The position numbers and the translations under genes were made by a program. Shown one piece after another: positions 61,401 to 64,000 of a DNA stretch of 64,000 nt. The notes below the pieces were generated by a model. That model made no database searches. It was not told the origin of the DNA and was given only the letters and a program-made list of their open reading frames with translations. Every line of letters starts with the position of its first letter. Position 1 is the stretch's first letter. The stretch is from Lingula anatina (taxonomy: Eukaryota; Brachiopoda; Lingulata; Lingulida; Lingulidae). The DNA lies in assembly GCF_001039355.2 (NCBI RefSeq), contig NW_019775945.1, positions 93,756 to 157,755 on the forward strand. The letters are read 5' to 3'.

Positions 61401-63259
61401 ATATAATTGTTTTCATCAATTCAACCTTGGGGCGGTTTCTACTGAGAGTTTCACCTTGTACACCATGTTATAAAGGAGATATTTTAACCTCTTTATTTGT
61501 GAAACACTTTGAATAGAAATAATGGTAATTTGAGTTATAAAGAGAAATTATCATTATTTTTCATGAATGCACCAAGGGTAATAAAGGATGCACAAAACAG
61601 ATTCCATGTTCTGCAATGTGTTAACACCAATTTTTCCTTCCAGCAAAGCAGCAGTTAAAGGCAGAGTTAACATTTGAGAAAATAACAGTCGGAAACACAC
61701 CAGTTAACTCTGCTCTCATTTTTGGAGATCCAAACTCTCCAGATGCTAAATATTACAAAACAGAAGTCATTAAAAATGTCGAGATTCAAGTAAGTAATTT
61801 AGGTCATGTCATTTTCTTATTGATAATTATAAAAGAAAAATGCTGTGTGTACAAGTATATATAGAAACTATAATCCTACCAGTATACACAGACTGCACGC
61901 TCTTGTTAATATAAAATAACAGATGTGTTTGATTCTGATGGATCCAGAGACAGCCACAATACCCTCACAAAAGGAAAGAAGAGTATTTTTCCCATGCACA
62001 TACTAGTATGCTCCAGTCTGCACTTATAATTTTAAATATTTTGTCCAAAATAGGGATGCAGGCAATGCCCCCTCCCATACTGTCTTGATCTCTTGGATCT
62101 GCCAGTGATATGACATCTGTAGAGAATTAAATATATTCTAGGACATATTATCATGTGATCTCTTTGTGACACTACATTAATGTAATGAATAAAAAAGCAT
62201 GAGTTCATTTTCAGACACCAACATTAGTATCACTGACAATAAGTCACGACCTGAGCTCATAATTTTATCATCCTAATTTTGCAGCTAAAACAGACATTTG
62301 TGGGAAATGACAGTATATCTGCTGTGAAAGTGACAAATTTGAGGTAAGCACCTTCATTATCAACTCTCCCTATCCCCATCTGAGTCCATGAGTTGTCAAA
62401 AATTTGGCTCTTTTCAATGTATCATATTTTAGATCTAAGGCATGACGGGATTGAATTGTGAAAAAAAAAATGATTATGTGGAAAGCAAAAGTGCTTTCCT
62501 TTGTCTATATTAAGTGTTTGTAGCTTTAAAGTTTTTAATTTTTTTTTTTAAGTATCTGTCATCAGTGCCTTCTTTTACTATTTGCCTTGATACAGTAAAG
62601 AATGAATTATATTGATTTAATAAATGAATTTCAGACAAGGCAGTTTGATTGTGGACTTCATTCTGTACTTTGTCAATCAAACAAGTAATGCCACAGAATT
62701 CAGTAAAAAATTGCAAGAGATAATTAAAGATATAACCAATTGTACAGATGGTAATGCATCTTGTACCTTTGGCAATATTACTGGATTTTTGTTGGATTCA
62801 CTGAAAACAAGAGGTGAGTAACATTATTGTATAATTATATTTTTTAATTAATTAAAATTAACTGTATGCAGCTACATACATGTATGTCAAATGTCCTCTA
62901 TCTAACGTGAAAGTAATGTCAAACACAATCTGAAACACATAATATGTACATGTATTACACTCCTACGAGGTGATCTGTTTTAAAATTACACTGCTCATAA
63001 TTAAGTAAAAACTCTTATTGATAATTTGCATGCATGGGGGGGGGGGGGATCTTGTCAGCATGTAATAGTGAATAACAACAGTTAAAATGATATTGACTCA
63101 TTTGAATTTCAGATGTGAATTTTTGCAAAGATTATTTACCATGTGATCTAGAGACAACCACATGCAGTGGAAATATTACAGCTGGCAATTACTTTTGCAA
63201 CTGTAAGCCTGGATTTGAGAGGTACCCTGGGGAACAAAGGATAATTGGTGCATGTAAAG
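52491..63259 (+). CDS. Mucin-like EGF/SEA-domain cell-surface protein, C-terminus beyond the window
   Basis: Exons: 52491-52578, 52932-53324, 53666-53752, 54114-54188, 54781-54855, 55215-55289, 60359-60457, 60954-61082, 61644-61789, 62285-62343, 62635-62813 and 63113-63259. All phases match, giving about 517 residues so far. A signal peptide (VVVLICATSCQVSGVGA) is followed by about 235 Ser/Thr/Pro-rich residues, likely heavily O-glycosylated. Next come an EGF domain (NPCSNVKCVNGGTCDSGVC) and a calcium-binding-type EGF (EIDECKSNPC). A SEA domain follows (from AELTFEKITVGN), with QGSLIVDF at the usual autoproteolysis site and several N-glycosylation sites (NQTSNATEF). A further EGF-like module ends GACK. 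The order mucin-EGF-SEA-EGF resembles membrane mucins such as MUC13 or MUC17. A transmembrane helix is expected to the right but not seen. The 5-kb gap between exons 6 and 7 may hide more short Ser/Thr exons. Confidence 0.8.
53549..54640 (+). repeat. Mucin exon-pair duplication, unit 1
   Basis: A 1.09-kb unit with exons 53666-53752 and 54114-54188 plus their introns. It is homologous throughout to 54641-55720. Its first exon has an extra GTSA-coding start (12 bp) absent from unit 2. Confidence 0.9.
53930..54050. repeat. Intronic copy of the inverted-repeat family (minus orientation)
   Basis: CAGCAATTTTGAAAGGGGTT, TCTGAAAAAGTAGAC and CCATGAAACCTTTGTATAT are the reverse complement of the inner part of the element at 20647-20811. 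Confidence 0.7.
54641..55720 (+). repeat. Mucin exon-pair duplication, unit 2
   Basis: Second copy, with exons 54781-54855 and 55215-55289. Each exon is 75 bp, enters and leaves in phase 1, and adds 25 Ser/Thr-rich residues (TPSETSIGPSTPPSSATNG; ASDTSIGSTTKSPSTSVA). Confidence 0.9.
55010..55140. repeat. Intronic copy of the inverted-repeat family, duplicated with its host unit
   Basis: Same fragment as at 53930-54050, at the equivalent position of unit 2, so it was carried along by the duplication and not inserted twice. Confidence 0.7.
57284..57430. repeat. MITE-like inverted-repeat element, copy 1
   Basis: The left end GACTAACAGATCCACGGATC and following AAATATGGCGACCCACT are mirrored at the right end (AGTGGGTCACCATATTTGAT, then CTGTTAGTC). 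This is an inverted repeat of about 38 bp around a 70-bp core with no coding capacity. Confidence 0.85.
57484..57614. repeat. MITE-like inverted-repeat element, copy 2 of the same family
   Basis: AACTAGTCCGCAGATCAAAT at the left mirrors ATTTAATCCACAGACTACTT at the right. The core shares CACTTGAATGCTTGTTG and GCGGGGGATCTATTCA with copy 1. It lies 53 bp downstream of copy 1. Confidence 0.85.
57616..57824. repeat. MITE (foldback) with TTA target duplication, Harbinger-like
   Basis: The ends GACCCCATTCCCACAGATTT and AAATCTCTGGGAATGCGCTC are imperfect inverted repeats that continue through ATTGATC. An inner second pair around ACTGTCAGC makes most of the 209 bp foldback. TTA flanks both sides (57613-57615 and 57825-57827), the target type used by PIF/Harbinger elements. 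It abuts copy 2 of the neighbouring family. Confidence 0.8.
59881..60252. repeat. Imperfect ~190-bp tandem repeat
   Basis: Two units (59881-60063 and about 60075-60252) share the order TTACxxGAAAGAAT, AACTCAG, GGTTGATC, GCCxCCACATGTAC, ACCTGTT, then GCCACATTTGATGTT. Diverged and non-coding. Confidence 0.7.
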
Positions 63260-63700
63260 GTATGTAACCTACCCATGGTTTGCTTTGCTGAATGTACTTT
63301 TAATTTGTAGGGGGGGGATTTTTACTGAGATATGATAGCAACTGTGAGGGATTAGAGATAACTGACAAATGAAAGACAACCTACATTCTGTAGAGTATGG
63401 CATTTTTCTTTGGACTGTTTGGATAATGCTGCTTTATGATTAATTACAATGATAACTATTATTATTACACTAATAACTATTACTTGATAGGAGTGAAAGT
63501 CAAATTTGCCTGATCTGCCTGACCCAAGTTTTCTGTTATTGGGGACTTATTTGAATGTTATATATGTTAATTCTCTCTTTTTAATTAAAATAGAACAAAA
63601 TTATAAAGAATGAAAGAGCTACACTGAATTCCGAAATTCTAAAATATCAGTCACTTTTAGGGAGTAGCAAATACTATTGTCAAATAAAAGCCTTTTAACG
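63260..63700 (+). other. Intron of the mucin-like gene, nothing recognised
   Basis: AT-rich sequence after the last visible exon; no acceptor followed by a plausible Cys-rich or transmembrane exon is seen before the window end. Confidence 0.4.
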
Positions 63701-63707
63701 CTTTGTA

Positions 63708-64000
63708 GGGGCGGATCCAAGATTATTTGAAGGGGGGGTCCACAGATGCGAAGCCTCCCCCCCATCTGTGCCATTTGGTATGGTTTAGTGCTATAAATCA
63801 GCTAGTCAATATATTCTAATTCCAAGAGGGGAATATTAGTCTGATTTTTTCAGAAACCATCTTTGTTCAGAAACCAAAAGGGGGGGGGGGGGGGGGGGGG
63901 GCCAAAACCCCCCCCCCCCCCCCCCCCAAAAACCCCCACCTCTTTTCAATTGTTGTTTTTTTTGTTTTTTTTTTTTTTTTTTTAAAGGAAAAAATATTTT
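63708..64000. repeat. Repeat fragment and homopolymer-rich, probably low-quality end
   Basis: GGGGCGGATCCAAGATTATT with GGGGGGGTCCACAGATGCG and an inverted CCCCCCATCTGTG looks like a dispersed repeat. It is followed by 22 G, CCAAAA, 20 C, A5 and then two long T runs. Such back-to-back homopolymers are typical of sequence decay near a contig end. Confidence 0.6.

Overview
The window is nuclear DNA from an animal, most likely a marine invertebrate. Genes are split into many small exons with GT-AG introns of about 0.2 to 5 kb. The non-coding DNA is AT-rich with many simple repeats and small inverted-repeat (MITE-like) elements, and the genes are clear orthologues or relatives of vertebrate families. 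I cannot fix the species from the sequence alone. Almost every gene here had to be assembled from exons by checking splice sites, reading phase and family resemblance. The exon coordinates given are by-eye predictions, but all phases close.

Layout. (1) 1-2814, minus: the 5' (N-terminal) part of a PLD1/2-type phospholipase D, with a PX domain and the start of the PH domain; the catalytic HKD part lies outside the window. (2) 7640-9238 and 10426-12024, plus: two intronless UDP-glycosyltransferases of 532 residues, a tandem duplicate with shared flanks. (3) 16536-19850, minus: an HSPBAP1-like JmjC protein of 568 residues. (4) 21080-42053, plus: the 116-kDa V-ATPase subunit a (ATP6V0A), with at least 22 coding exons and two places where paralogous exons suggest isoforms. 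(5) 44270-49304, plus: an ERICH2-like acidic protein of 320 residues. (6) 52491-63259, plus, running off the right edge: a secreted or membrane mucin-like protein with a Ser/Thr-rich region, EGF domains and a SEA domain.

HSPBAP1 and ATP6V0A are head-to-head around a probable shared promoter holding a CRE palindrome and a YY1-like site. No operon or pathway links the genes. The recurring theme is local exon duplication at different stages of decay. There are intact paired exons (ATP6V0A exons 5a/5b and 18/19; mucin exons 3+4 and 5+6), duplicated genes (the UGT pair) and decayed exon echoes in introns of PLD, HSPBAP1 and ATP6V0A.

Two points matter for anyone using this annotation. First, the 1.8-kb duplication of ATP6V0A exons 7-10 has a single N exactly at its junction, carries only synonymous coding differences, and breaks the frame if both copies are used. 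It is most likely two unmerged alleles, not biology. Second, both UGT copies appear to lack the canonical catalytic His and Asp while keeping the donor-binding signature. I found no convincing tRNA, rRNA, CRISPR or viral gene.
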